A stretch of 64,000 nucleotides of DNA from Heterohyrax brucei (lineage: Eukaryota > Chordata > Mammalia > Hyracoidea > Procaviidae): NCBI GenBank assembly GCA_028571685.1, contig CM053148.1, forward strand, positions 83,722,001 to 83,786,000, read 5' to 3'. The notes beneath the pieces are model-generated. The model was not told the DNA's origin, ran no database searches, and saw nothing but the letters and a program-made list of their open reading frames with translations. The position numbers and the translations under genes are program-made. Within the stretch, counting starts at the first letter, position 1. Every line of letters begins with the position of its first letter. Positions 1 through 12,404 of the stretch are shown piece by piece.

Positions 1-1527
1 TTGTAGAAGATTGTGGTTTACCAGCTACCTTCACCATAGCCCATGAGTTGGGTGAGTTGTTTTTACAGTAAGAGCTATACTCCATTAATGAACTCAAACT
101 GATAGATGAATGTATTAATTTAAGAAGAAGAGTCTACAGGTGATTTGCTGGCTGTTTAAGATGCCAAAGCTTCTTACAAACTCGATTTCAAAAATGCCAT
201 CTCATTATAACAATAAATAAAATAGTAGGAGCCATAGACTTTTGGAGAAGCCCTAGGGGACAGTTGTTACAACTTCGCTATCACTAAAAGTTGACTGTTT
301 GAACCCACCAGCTGTTCCCAAAGAAAAAGAAGTGGTAGTTGGGTTCTATAAAGATTCACAGCCTTGGAAATCCAGCGAGGCAGTTCCACCGTGTTCTGTA
401 GGGTTACAATCAGTTAGAATCCACTCTATGAAAATGGAGTTATCTTTCCTTTTTTTTTTAAAGGATATTTGGAAACTTAAATATTTATTTACACTTTGTA
501 AAACATAGTCATTGTCTCCTAAGATAAATGTCTTTCTCTAGTTATATTGCTTTAAGACAAATAAATCACTGTTGAGGAAAAAAACATTCTGGAGATGACT
601 TGCATTTTCATGTGGGTTTTGTATTGTGTCTTAGGTCGTCTGTTTAACATGTCACATGATAATGAACACCAGTGTGCCCACATCAAAGTTCTGAAAGTAG
701 ATTCCCACCTGATGTCTCCATCCACCTCTGGTCAAGACCTCAGCCCGACTTGGTCTCCCTGAAGCTCCTACGTGCTTAGATCGTTTCTACAGCGTGGTCA
801 TGGTAAGAAACACAAGTTGCTCTTGCTAGATGACACTCCACCTTCCAACTACAGCTTCTAAGTAAGCAAGTTCTTCTTTTTTCCTTTCTTATTTTCTTTT
901 ACCTTGTTAAGAATTAATGTTTACAACCATCGATGTCAATTTTCAGATCTTAACTCCCCTGCAATATTGTGCTTCAGCATGAATGGGTCCCAAGGTGGAC
1001 TCATTGAAAGTATAAGAAGCACTATCTCATGTGAATATTAACAGAAAAATACTCCCTTTCATGATAAAATCTTTTCCCAAAACTTCAATTTGTCCTGCAT
1101 TGTGCTCAGAAGCTCTATATTTTGTGAAATCATTTTGTTTTACAACATCTCACTTGATGAGTGTGCTGCAAACATATGATCTAGCCAGCTTTGTGCTTTC
1201 CGTAGTTGTTTATTCATGGCTGGCTGGCATTTTCTTTGCAGGGGAATGTTTGAAGGACAGTCCCCAGAGTCCCATAAAGCTACCCACCAAATGGCCAGGG
1301 ATCTTATGTGATGTTAAGCGGCAGTGCCAGCTTTTGTTGGGGAGCAGATCCAAGCACTGTCCCCGAGCACGCAGCACCTGCAGGGCCCTGTGGTGCACCA
1401 CCTCCTTCAGTGGGACATTGCGGTGCCAGAAGAAAAACACCTCTTGGGCAGATGGGACTAGCTGTGGGGATGAGACGTGGTGTATGGCGGCCAGTGTGTG
1501 AACATGACCAACAGGAAGTATTCGGAT
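1..1527 (+). pseudogene. ADAMTS1-like: Copy A: ADAMTS1-like pseudogene, 3' part of exon 3 to exon 5
   Basis: The window opens inside exon 3, which ends at 51 with the HELG half of the zinc motif followed by a GTGAGT donor. Exon 4 is 635-802 (acceptor CTTAG, donor GTAAGA). Exon 5 is 1242-1527 (acceptor TTTGCAG, donor GTGAGT) and encodes the disintegrin-like region and the start of the Cys cluster. The copy is dead: the second zinc-binding His, first codon of exon 4, reads Arg; a TGA at 760-762 replaces the Cys of the SPCS motif; and a one-base deletion near 1487 shifts the frame just before the exon 5 end. Exons 6-9 are missing: intron 5 homology stops near 1708 where an L1 3' end begins. Exons 1-2 would lie upstream of the window. 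Family assignment rests on residue-level similarity to ADAMTS1 and to copies B-D. Confidence 0.88.
232..447 (+). mobile_element. AfroSINE in intron 3 of copy A
   Basis: Diverged tRNA-derived SINE with the family landmarks in order: GGAGCCCTAG-type head, a middle with 'gaacccaccagctg', 'cacagccttggaaa', and a tail resembling 'tagggt..caa.cagttagaatc'. The same insertion is present in intron 3 of copies B, C and D, so it is older than the duplications. Confidence 0.85.
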
Positions 1528-1708
1528 GTGAGTTTTTCTACTGACACACTCATGGTTCTTGAAATGATGGTATTGAAAAAGAACAATCTCTACAGAGGGA
1601 GGGAAATAAATAAATAAATAGATAATTACCATCTACTTGATTCCAATTCTTGGCATTGCCACATCGAGAGTATAACGGGATTCTAAAATGACGCTGAAAT
1701 ATCTGATA

Positions 1709-2216
1709 ACAAGTTGAGACTGTATTAACATGTGACCGGATGGTGTCCGGCCACCACCAAAGACAGTCGTGCTGAGGCAAACAATGTTGAGGCCCTGTGG
1801 CAACAGGAGAAAAAGATGAGTGCCGCTCAAGAACTCTACAGAATGCTGTAACTGATGGTCTGACAGCTTGGGGGGGTTCCCTGGAAGCATGGCCCTTAGA
1901 CCTGTTGCTGCCCCTGGCCGGAATACACTACTGAGGTCAACTCTTTGGACAAAAATGGGCTGGACTCAGGGACACAATGTCACAAAATGGTGTGTGTAGT
2001 TCATGGCTCTGTGCATTTATAGGATGCTGTCCTCCTTCTAGCTGGGAGAGTGCATGGTGGAGAGGAGAGGACAAGAGCTTGTTAAGAGGACACGGAGAGT
2101 GGAAAATGAAAAGGAGAATTGTGCTGTCACAGGGCTAGGGAAGCAACAGGAGCTGCAAATAGGCAGACATGCAAAATTAATTTGCATTGTATACTTCACT
2201 TAATCATAATAAAAAA
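1709..2216 (+). mobile_element. L1 3' UTR fragment
   Basis: Matches the 3' UTR of the L1 at 46080-46585 through shared phrases such as 'ccaccaccaaagacag', 'gtccctgtggcaac'-like text and 'ttggacaaaaatgggctgga', and ends in an A-rich tail near 2205-2220. It abuts truncated intron 5 of copy A, so exons 6-9 of A were lost at or around this junction. Confidence 0.8.
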
Positions 2217-2235
2217 AGAAATAGCTGGCCACAGT

Positions 2236-2720
2236 AATTATTCTTTGATCCTCACAAATACACTTAAAGTTGCAATGCTGAAAATTATTTTCCTTCATCC
2301 CAAATCATAGGAGAAAATTTGGTAACATATGATTGCCATCTTGTGATCTGAATTCTTAGGAAAAGTACACTGCACGTTACTTCTTGTGAACCACAGGTGT
2401 CTTGAGGGTTGAGAAAGGGTTACTAAGGGCTGTGACTTAACATGTAAATATTATATTGACAGAAATTTCATACTTAGAATGCAAATGGAATGAGATAATT
2501 GGAAAGAATATTAATAGCAAGCCCAGCAACATACTTAGCTATGAAATAATCAGATCTGTTAAAATTCTAAGAAATACTGGGTTTAAACTGGTAGAGTCAC
2601 ATTTACTTCTCTTCCAGTTGGACACAGGCTGTGACATTTTGGGCAACTACCCCTTGGAGGTTCTATTCTGTGTCTGCCAAACAAGGAGGATGGAATAGAC
2701 AGGTGATAGTCTCAATTTTG
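2236..2720 (+). repeat. Segmental duplicate of 50490-51090
   Basis: Non-SINE sequence nearly collinear with 50490-51090, which additionally carries an AfroSINE at 50865-50955. It lies between the end of copy A and the promoter of copy B, so it marks the spacer of the ancestral tandem unit. No convincing open frame is seen; the short ORFs here look like chance. 2720-3195 is unassigned upstream DNA of copy B. Confidence 0.75.
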
Positions 2721-3194
2721 TATGATTTTGAAACCGTAAACCATGGAAACTTCCTAGATCGTAAAGGAGGGTGTTGTGGCAGGAAGAGAGTGCTGGAACA
2801 GCCCCCAAGCGTGATAACATTGGCCGAAGGACTGGGATCTCCATTCTGATCATTCCTCTCGGGAAGATGCCTCAGGCACTTTAAAGGCCCACTTGCACTA
2901 AGGGTGCTGCTGCAAACAAGTGTGGTCCTAAATGTCTGTGGAGTAGGGGGTGCAGGGGACAGGAGATGCTTCTCTTAGGGGCCACAGCCATAAAAAGCAC
3001 AGGTCTTGAGCCCCCTGCTGTGTTTTATTCTCCAAGTTTGCTGAGCTGATGGCTTAGACCCAGCCCCTTGGCAGCCCCCTTTCCCTCCTTCATCCTCACC
3101 AAGGAGCAAGGCTTAGCAACAGCTTAGCTCAGGGACAGTGCCTTCGAGGATGCAGAGGCCACCAGGAGGGAGGCAGAATGGGAAGAAACCCATT

Positions 3195-3260
3195 CCAGTG
3201 CTATATAAGGAAGGCCAGGGCTGCCCATTTCTTGCACCCATCTGAAAGCAGCTGTGAATC
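3195..3260 (+). promoter_or_regulatory. Candidate core promoter of copy B (TATA box)
   Basis: TATATAA at 3202-3208, followed by a block ('ggaaggccagggctgcc') that is almost identical in copy C at 13574-13600, where the TATA reads TACATAA. It precedes exon 1 by about 0.6 kb. Conservation between two otherwise decayed copies supports promoter identity. Activity is not shown. Confidence 0.55.
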
Positions 3261-3494
3261 TGCTGTGACTGCAAAGACAAGGCTCCCAGCAGGGCTGAGA
3301 GGCCACTGCCCTGCAGAAAGGGCAGCATGACAGCACAGCAGGGAGACAGGAGTGGGACACTGGGGAACTATTCTACCTGTGCCTGCTGTCAGGTGTCTCC
3401 AGCTGTGAGCTCAAAGAAGCCCTGTGCAGGGAGAGCTGCAGGGCCTCCTCCAAGCACCTCCTGCAGCTCTGCCTGCCTCCTACTTGGCACACAA

Positions 3495-3672
3495 TTTCAT
3501 CCCATAATATCTATTGCCAACAACTGGCTTCCTACTCTGGGAAACCCTATGGGACAGAGTAGAACTGCCCCATGCTGTTTCCAACGAGCACTTGGTGGAC
3601 TCCACCTGCTGACCTCTTATTTAGTAGGCATAATGCTTCACTGCTGCACCAGGAGGGCTTCCCAAAGAATAG
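3495..3672 (-). mobile_element. AfroSINE in the 5' region of copy B
   Basis: Reverse-orientation AfroSINE ('gaaaccctatgggacagagtagaactgcc', then 'ctgctgacctctta' and 'aggagggcttccc'). The corresponding position in copy C (13848-14035) holds the same element, so it was inserted before the B/C split. Confidence 0.85.
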
Positions 3673-5894
3673 TAGTAACAGATAGCTTTAGCAATCCAAA
3701 GGGAAGCCTGGGAAGTTTGGTGCTCATGGTGCAAACTCAGTGCACTTCAGCAGGAGGCAGTGTCTCCTGGAGTTGGAACAGAGAGTGACCCAGTGAGGTC
3801 CCAAGAGGGCAAGTGCTGTAAGAAACAAGCAAGAGACCTGTGGGGGCTCTGGAGCTTGCAGCCTGCGCCCATTTGCCTGCTGCTCACAGGCACCGTGGTG
3901 CTGCTAGCCACGCCAGGCACAGAAGGCCACTTGGCTGAGGACGGCCTGGAGCTGGTGCAGACTGCTGGAGCACGCTGGTGGAAACCAGGTCATGCACCTC
4001 GGCCTGGATGACTTTCATCTGCAGCTGTGCTTGGAGCTGCCACCAGACCACGGCTTCCTGGCACCTGGCTTCACGCTGTAGATAGTGGGGCGCAGACCAG
4101 GTCCAAAGGTGCTGTGCTCAGAGTCCTTCAGCAGTCTGGAGTGCTGCTTCTGCTTTGGCAGCATGAGTGGTGACCTGGACTAGGCAGCAGCCCTCAGCCT
4201 CTGCAAGGGTGTGAGTAGCGCCTTCCACTGGCAGGGCATTGCTTTCTTCATGCAGCCTGGATGTGCCATGTCACAGAGCCTCCTGTGATCCTGGAAGCTG
4301 ATAAGGTACAACCTCAGCTGCTATCATTCCACCTCCTGCAGAGGATGTGGCAGGTCAGGGATGGCAGCTCTAAGTGGCCTGCTTGGGATGATGAAACCTT
4401 GCCACCAGGGGGCGCGGTGCCTGAGGATGAGGACGCAGAAACTCAGGGCATCCAGCAAGACTGGGAGCCAGGGATCTGTGGGCGGCCAACAGACCCCAGC
4501 CAGAGAAGAGTTTTCCCTTCTTGCCTTTCCATTTGCCCCTTTCCCCACTTTTTTCATCTGAAACCACTTGTGAGTAGACCTGTTTGCTGGCATGAGTATG
4601 TTTCTGCTGAAGGGGTAGAGACCTGGAGTGCAGAAATGTGGTTGGAATTTCAGGGTGGTAAACTCAAGAGTGATTTAGGGGGCTCTGATGTCTCCCCTTG
4701 CACCAACTTTTTACTTAACCTAGGGAGGAAAATGTGCACTCCCCCATGTTCAGACTGGAGGATTTCAGTGGGGCCTAAAATCCAGCTCCTGAACAACACA
4801 ATCTGACCCTTCAAAGGAGCATCAGAACTCTTAATTTAAAGGGGAACATTTAGAAAATCACCTCTCTAATGGAAAAGAGTGCAAATATTTTTGTTATTGT
4901 TGTTCCATTTGTATTTTTGTTTTGTTTATTTGCTTTGACAGCTTAGAGTTTTCTTATGTACTCTGCAAAGGTGAGTGTTCTTGGATAGACTGCCTGTGAG
5001 CAAATGACTTTCCTTGTTTCCTTACAGGGAGTGGAAGTAAAGCAGAGAAACATTTTGTGTTCAGGTTCCACTGTGTGGAAACTATGCTTGTGGCTAAGTC
5101 AGTGGCAGACTTCCACGGAGGTGGCCTGAGTCACCACCTTTTCAGCTTGTTCTCAGCAGCCTCTCAGTTGTACAAACACCCCAGCATTTGAAAGTCAGTT
5201 AACCTGGTATTAGGGGAGATTCTGGACATTTCTGTTGAAAAGAAGGGGTTAGAAGTGACCTGTAATGTTACTGTCATGCTGCAAAACTTCTGCAGTTGGC
5301 AACAGCAGCACAACCCACTCAGTGACAGGATGCAGAGTCCTCTGACACAGTGATTCTTATTACCAGAAACGTTCATAGGAAGACAGCACCACTTATGACA
5401 GAAGCGTCTGAAGTTCTGTCTGCTTTGTAACAAATATATATAAAGAACTCTCACCAAATGCTTTTGCATTTAAATAGTACTTGTGTGAGTTCTATGAAGT
5501 GCTATGAAAGGATAAGTCAACCACAATGGCTGCATTTGGCCCCAAGCCCCCATCAACTCGTCCTGTCAAACAGTTTGATCCCAAACCTCACGCTGTAGCT
5601 CTGTTAATAAGGTTGTGTCTTTGCCCCTTCTGGGACCTATGTAGTAAATGAACGTGTGGATCTCTGGAGACGGCTACTGTTGGAAGTACATATGACCCCA
5701 GCAGAAGCTGCTCAGTTGTTTTTAAGAACTCAACTCTGTTAATTAATGCAAACTAACAAACAAAGACACTATTGAAGAGGTAATCTTCAGATGATATATA
5801 TGCTGGCTGTTTGAGTTGCAAAAGCATCTTAGAAACTGTAAAATATGTATTTTCTCAATTTGAAAAGCATTATCTTGCTGTAATAATAAATAAA

Positions 5895-6105
5895 ATAATA
5901 AGAGTGATGCACATCTGGAGGAGTACAGGTGCACAATGGTCAGCAGTTGGAACCCACCAGATGTTCCACAGGAAGAACATGTGGTGGCTGGTTTCCATAA
6001 AGATTCATAGCCTTGGAAACCCTATAGGACATGTCTGCTGTGTTCTTTAGGATTGCTAGGGGTCAGAACCGACTTGACAAGGGGTTTTGTTTGGTCTTTT
6101 TAACA
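5895..6105 (+). mobile_element. AfroSINE in intron 3 of copy B
   Basis: Same element and position as in copies A, C and D ('cagttggaacccaccag', 'catagccttggaaaccctatagg', 'ggtcagaaccgacttgaca'). Confidence 0.88.
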
Positions 6106-7449
6106 GACACTTGAAAGCTTACATGTTTTCTTACAGCCTGTCAAAAGCAGATATCGAACCCCAAAGCAAAAATCTTCCTCTAGCTATATCATGTTCAGAC
6201 AAATGAATCCCTGCTGGGGGAAAAATGTGGGAGATGATCTGTATTTTAACATGGGTTTTGGATTGCTTCTTAGGCTGCGTGTTAACAACGCCTCACGATG
6301 TTGGAAAGAAGTGTGCCACCACTAAAGTTGTCAACTGACATTGCTACGTGGTGTCCTGGGTAAGGCACAACCAGAATCTCACCACAACTTGGTCTCCCTG
6401 CATTCGCAACAAGATTACATTGTTTCTGGATAAGAGTTATGGTAAGAAGCACAAGTTGCTCTTTCAGGATGACAACACAGCTTCCCACAGCAGCCTCCTA
6501 TTTTAAAAAAGCTCTCTTTGAAAAAAAAAAATCATGTTTTCTCTATTTTCCCTCACCTCCTTCAAAATTAATCTTCACCACAAAGACTGTCACTTTTCAG
6601 ACCTCAATTCCTAATGTGATATTGTGCTTCAGTTGAATAGGTCTCGAAGTAGAGTCAGTCAGATTTTTAGCACAATAATAATTTCATGTCATTATTGAGA
6701 GGAATAACCCCATTCATGATAAAAATGTTTTCCAAAATTTTCAGTTTCTCCGCCACTCTGCTTGAAAGCTCCTTAGTTTTCCAACCACTGCTTTATGTTA
6801 TTTCACTTGATGAGCAAACTCTAAAAATGTGATCTACCACCATCATGATTTCACTATTTGTTCATGGCTATCTAGTCTTTACAGGACTGTTTGTTGGACA
6901 AGGCCCAGAGTCCTCTAAAGCTACCCAACAACTTCCTGGGGACCTTGTATGATGTTAACCCAGCAACACCAGCTTTCATTTAGGAATGAATTACAACCAT
7001 TGACCTGACATGTTCAACACATTTAATACCCTGTGGGGTACTTCCAACTTCAGAGGGCTATTGCTGTGCCAACACAGTCAATACCCTTGGGCAGATGGAA
7101 CAAGGTATGGAGACCAGAAGTGGTGTGTTAATGGCATGTGTGTGAACAAGACCCCAGAAAACATTTGAATGTGAGGTTTTCTACTTAAACATTCATGTTT
7201 TGTGAAATGTTGGAATTGGAAAAAAACAACCCTCCAGAGGAGTTGAAAAACAAACAAAAACTATTTACCATCCAGTTGCTTACAACTATTGCGATCCTCA
7301 TACATTTCACAAGTAGAACTGTGCTCTAAAATGATGCTGAAGTATCTGATAACACGTTGAACAAACCCATTTGTATCCTCAAGAAGGAATGTCAGAGATA
7401 CAGATTTTATAATTAATCCTGTGTTCCATATGTTTTCCTTTTACTCACT

Positions 7450-7975
7450 GTTTTAGTCAGCGAGGGCTGCTCCTCAGAAATACCACAGAGTGGATAGCTT
7501 TAACAAAGGACAGTTTATTCTTAAACAGTCCGGTAGACTACAAGTCCAAAGTCAAGATGTCCGCTCCAGGGGAAGGCTTTCCCCCTTGTCGGCTCTGGAG
7601 GAAATTCTGGTATTGCATCAGTCTCTGTCCAGGGAGCATCTTGGTGCAGGAACCTCAGGTATGAAAGATGCACTCTTCTCCTGGTGCTGCTTTCTTGCTC
7701 TTGTGAGGTTCCCAACTCTCTGCTTGCTACTCCTTCATTTTATCTCTCATAGGATGAAAGGCTTATGGGTGGGGCAAGCCATACTCCAGGGAAACTCCCT
7801 TTACAGTGGAGCAGGGAGGCAATCCTGTGAAGGGATTTACAGTCTCACCTTAATCCTTTACCATGCAGCAGAGGAAAATCACAAAATGGGAGACAATCAG
7901 AAAACATTGGGAACTGTGCCCCAGCCATATGGCTACACATAGTTTTGGGGGGGACACAATTCAGTCCATGATGCT
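7450..7975 (+). mobile_element. Interspersed repeat in intron 5 of copy B
   Basis: Begins 'ttttagtcagcgagggctgc..agaaataccacag' and ends 'ggggacacaattcagtccatga', typical edges of an abundant LTR- or MER-like mammalian repeat. Its 3' end recurs at 62205-62424. I cannot name the family. It carries a chance 150-codon frame (7490-7942) with no domain signature. It is not at this position in copies C or D, so it is a B-specific insertion. Confidence 0.6.
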
Positions 7976-8554
7976 AAAAGGCCTCTTTACAGAATACAAA
8001 TGCTGATGTCTTATGTTTGGATATAGACTCCTTTTAATGGAAGGCTGGGGCTGCTGGGGCCCTGGGAAGAAATTTTGAGGACAGTGGTGAAGGAGTTCAA
8101 TATATGATGAGGGAGTATGGCAACCCAGTCCCAAAGAACGGAGGAAAGTGCTGTGTAAACAAGAGAAATAGCTATCTGTCCTGCAGCAGTGGACTGTCCA
8201 GAAAATAAGAGTAAGTAGACATGGGTTCTGAGACTTTGAGACAGGTGAGAATGTGCTTATAAATGGACAGTTAAAAGTTGGAAACTGACGAACTCATTCT
8301 GTCATTCTCTTTCCAGGAAAATCCTTCAGCGAGGACTAATGAGAGGCTTAAAATGACTCTTCAAAAGCTTGATTTTTGAATGGGTCTGCTCTTTAAACTA
8401 TATTGGTCTTTCCCTTAAGGGAAAAGTGTAGCTCCTTGGTGAAGTCGAAGAAATTGGTCACACCATCGTTTTCCAGTCTAAGGTAATTCCACTTAGGCTT
8501 ATTATCTGCCTTCAAGTCAAGGTCTTGACTTGCTAATTCATTATTCTGCTCACA

Positions 8555-10240
8555 TGTTCTTGCTGCTGTTAGGTGCCTTCTAGTCAGTTCGGAATTACGG
8601 AGACACTGTGCACAACAGAAAAAAAAACAGGGTGACATCTTGTACTATGCTCCAAATCATTTTTTATGCTTATCCCATCATTGCGGCCACTGTGTCAATC
8701 CATCTTGTTGAGAGACATCTTCTGTTGCACCGACCCTCCATTCTAAAAAGCGTGACATCCTTCTCCAGGAACTGATCCCTCCTGACTACATGTCCAAAGT
8801 ATGTAAGATGTAGTCTCTCTATCTTTGTTTCCAAGGGACACTCTGGTTGTACATCTTCAGGAACAGATACCTTTATTTCATTTGTAATACATGATACACT
8901 CAATAATCTTCTCCAGCAACACAATACAAAGGCATCAACCCTTCTGTCTTCTTTATTCATTGCCCAGTTTTCACATGCACATCACGCCATTGAAAAGACA
9001 ATGGCTTGGGTTATGTGCACCTTAGTCTTCAAGGTGACAACTTTGCTTTTCAACACTTTAAAGAGATCTTTTATGGCAGATTGTCCTGATGCAATATGTC
9101 TTTTGATTTCTTGACTCCTTCTGTCACGGATGTTGATTGTAGAACACAGTAAAATGAAATCTTTGGCAACCTCAATCCTTTCTCCATTTATCATGACGTT
9201 GCTTACTGGTCCATTTGTGAGACTTTTTGTTTTCTTGAAGCTGATGTACAATCCATACCGAAGGCTGTTGTCTTTGCTCTTCATCAGTGTTTCAAATCTT
9301 CTTCACTTCCAACAAACAATGTTGTGTACCTGCTTAACATGGGTTGTAAATGAATCTTCCTCCAATCTGGATGCTGCCTTCATACAGTCTAGCTTCTTGG
9401 ATTATCCACTCAGCATACAGATTGAAAAGGTACGGTGAAAGGATGCAACACTGTTGCACACCTTTCCTGACTTTAACCCATGCAGTTGCCCCTTATTTTG
9501 GTCGCAGGATTGCTTCTTGATCCAAGGACAGATTCCTTAAGAGCACAAGTAAGTGTTCTGGAATTCCCGTTCTCCATAATGTTACCCAATAATTCTATGG
9601 TCCACACTGTTGAATTCCTTGCATAGCCGATGAAACACAGATAAACACCTTTCTGGTATTCTCTACTTTCAGCAAGATCCATCTGACATCAGCAATAATG
9701 TATCTGGTTCCACACTCTCTTCTGAGTCCAGCTTGAATTTCTGGCATGTCCCTGACAGTATACCATTGCAGTCACTTTTTTTCTGTATCATCATTATGAT
9801 TGAATAAAAATGTACATTGCCATATATATTTGCATGCCAACCTATATGCAGCTCTCATGCAGTCACTTTTGAATGATATTTAGCACAATTTCACTTGTGT
9901 TTTAATAATGATATTGTTTGGTAATTTCTGCATTTAGTTGGGTCTCCTTTCTTGGAAATATGCTTAAATGTGGATCTCTTCCAGTTGGTTGACCAGGTAG
10001 CTGTCCTCCATTTTTTGGCATAGATGAGTGAGCATTTCTAGTGCTGCATCTATTTGTTGAAACATCTCAATGGATCTTTGATCAATTCCCGAAGCCTTGC
10101 CTTTCAACAATGCCTTCAGCGCAGCTTCAACTTCTTTATTCAGTACCGTTGGTTCCTGAACACATGCTACCTCTTCAAATGGTTGGACATTGACCTATTC
10201 TTTCTGGTATAATGACTCTACATATGTCGTCTGTCTTCTT
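8555..10240 (-). mobile_element. RTE (BovB-type) LINE fragment
   Basis: Minus-strand 3' half of an afrotherian RTE. Reverse-strand frames at 8670-8960, 8982-9284 and 9473-9682 retain reverse-transcriptase-like stretches (for example LRYGLYISFKKTKSLTNGP) broken by stops. The right end at about 8555 carries the family's 'gttgttaggtgcc..agtc' end. It truncates copy B after exon 7. Confidence 0.85.
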
Positions 10241-10519
10241 TTGTTAACCTATAACAAAAATGATGCATAAACTAAAAATACTTGACATTCATGTGTTACC
10301 TGACCTAATGGGTCCTGAATGTAGTACTGAAGCACTGTAGCACTATTCCAACACCAAACAAAAAGACACATTCAAATGCCTCCAGTGGAAAGGAGAAAAT
10401 GGCTAAAAGAAATGTATACAGCAAGTGAACAATGGAATTGTGAGTGGAATTGTAATTCTGCACAGATTTAAACAGATACCGTGTATTTTGCCTTAGCTGC
10501 AGGAATATCTTTGATCAAG

Positions 10520-10985
10520 TGTTTTTCCATATACTTCTTTTATGGTTTTACTTATTTATACTACATAAGGAAAGGCAAAGTGAGTCTGTAACTAGAGTAC
10601 CTAAGGTATTATTTATCAGTAACTTTGGTTAGAATTTACCCAAGAAGACATGACACTGTTCAGCTTGAAAAGCAGTGTGTTCACATGAAGCAGCTATGAA
10701 TTAGAGGAGAAAAACAAACACTGTGAAAAATAAGGACATGGACATGGACTTTATAGGGCTAGAAATTCAAAATGACTAAATGTGGCTCCCAAAGTCACAT
10801 GTAAACATAAATCCTCAAAAACTTACCAAACACATGCATGTTCACTCCAAAGTAAATTCAGAAATATCAAGAGCTATGGTACCCTGAACAAGATCACACT
10901 ACGTGTTTATTAGTTCTTCCTTTCGAAAACACATACAATTAATCTGTTTTGGCTTACCTTGGAGAGGAATAAGTTTGCAAAAGAG
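10520..10985. repeat. Segment with an inverted copy at 35115-35578
   Basis: The reverse complement of 35115-35578 aligns along its whole length (for example 'catgaagcagctatgaattagaggag' against the same text with one change). Neither copy resembles an ADAMTS exon, RTE or AfroSINE. The flanks 10240-10520 and 10985-12405 show nothing I can assign: AT-rich, only short chance frames. Confidence 0.75.
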
Positions 10986-12404
10986 CAATAGTACCAGCGA
11001 AGACAAGCAGCAGAATCCATAGAAATTCATTTGATTGGGATGCTTGATAAAGACTTCTGGGAAGGAAAGGAGCTAGAACGATGTCCTAATCAATGGCTGA
11101 GATCAGGATGGCCTAAGGGTGGTATTTCTGGATGTATGACAGAAACAGGAGTAAAATCTTAAAAGAAGAAAGTTGCTTAGAGGAAGGGTTACTTTTAAGG
11201 AAAATATGGACAAAAAGGGGAGAAATGAAGAGGTCAATTAAGCAAGTTTGGAACTGGGATAAAATGGAGTAAAACAATAAGGAAGAAGAGTGCTATAAAC
11301 GCCCAATGGGAGCAACAGGAAGTAAGCTGGAGGCTTTAAGAAAGAAATCAATACTAATGCCAGATTCAAGACACTACAGAAATACTTAACTAGTATTTTG
11401 TGAACACTGACTTCCTCTGATTGCTGGAATATATAGTACTGACAGGACATTAAAAAACAAAAAACCTAAATTTTAAGGAAGAATTTATTAAGAGAAAATT
11501 TGCTTTAACAAATATTTGGAAACACATAAAAATGACTGAGGAATAGGTTTAATGACTAAAAGAAATCAAAGGTCAGTAAGAGATGAACCCAAAGAGGTTT
11601 CAGAATTTAAGTTTTACACACGCTCAACCCTTATTGACTGAAATGAATTATGAACTCGATTGTTAGAGGAGAGAATGACATAAAAGATAAAGGCAGAGAA
11701 CAGTTCTCTGCACGGAGGGAACTTTATTAGGGTTTTGCTGTTGTTGCATTTTGAGTTGTTTTCATTTCCTTGAAATGGGAAATTGATTTCAAAGTGTGAT
11801 GAGAAATAATGTTAATTAAAAATGGAAACCAGTGTGATAGACTGGTCTGGAAACAAGTGTGTGGCCGGTTGCTCTATTAACATAACACAAAAGAAGTGCC
11901 ACCATTAGGAAAGTCAAGTAATTTGTCATATCACCAAAGTTACATTGACCAGCAGGCTGCTCTTTCTTCTGGGCATGCAAGTCAGCTTGTAAAGTGGTGG
12001 GGGCAGTGGTAGCGGCTAAAGAAACTTAGTAGTTGCTAGAGTTTCGCAAAGAGATTCAGAATTTAAGAAAAGAAAAGTGAGTAGATTTGGTTAATTTGAC
12101 AAAGAAATGAAAAAATCCAGAGTATGAACTATGAATATGATTGTGACTATAACCTTGCCAATAAGAATTACGTGGCCCCAACGATACACTGTAGGGGGTA
12201 GCACGAGGCCCTCAGAGGATACACTGCTGCCTGATACACACATGAGAATTTCCATCACATCTTTTACCATGAATATAGCAGTGATGGCTAAAAATCCTTA
12301 CAACTTGCTCTTGAGACAGCAATAAAACCTTAGTTGAAAACTGTTCCTAATTCCAAATGAACCAGTAAGTAATATGTGGTGTATAGTTTTCCTCAGTCTC
12401 CTTT
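10985..12404. other. Unassigned AT-rich intergenic sequence
   Basis: No ADAMTS exon homology, no AfroSINE landmarks and no frame longer than about 70 codons with sensible composition. Probably old repeat-derived DNA between copies B and C. Confidence 0.5.

Larger units (their letters stand above)
3832..8482 (+). pseudogene. ADAMTS1-like: Copy B: ADAMTS1-like pseudogene, exons 1-7
   Basis: Recognisable exons: 1 at about 3832-4492 (signal peptide core CLLLTGTVVLLA, prodomain), 2 at 5028-5370, 3 at about 5635-5718, 4 at 6274-6441, 5 at 6885-7170, 6 at 8027-8210 and 7 at 8327-8482. Neither start codon used in copy C is present. Stops include TAG at 4079 and 4181 and TGA at 5189. The exon 1 donor has lost its GT. 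Exon 3 lacks its acceptor and is cut off before HELG. The second zinc His is Cys. Exons 4-7 carry frameshifts and stops. Intron 1 is only about 0.5 kb because roughly 1 kb present in copy C is deleted near 4675. Exons 8-9 are absent; an RTE element follows exon 7. Intron 6 (8211-8326) lacks the ERV found in C and D and so shows the empty insertion site. Confidence 0.88.

Noticed and set aside
1210-1890. Minus-strand frames of 76-140 codons over exon 5 of copy A
   Set aside because: Antisense shadows of the ADAMTS exon and the L1 fragment; no domain text and no conservation in copies C or D.
4261-4806. 181-codon plus-strand frame
   Set aside because: It is the 3' part of exon 1 of copy B in a shifted frame running on through the lost splice donor; the prodomain before it has two stops.
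7490-7942. 150-codon frame as a gene
   Set aside because: Lies wholly inside an interspersed repeat in intron 5 of copy B and has no recognisable domain.
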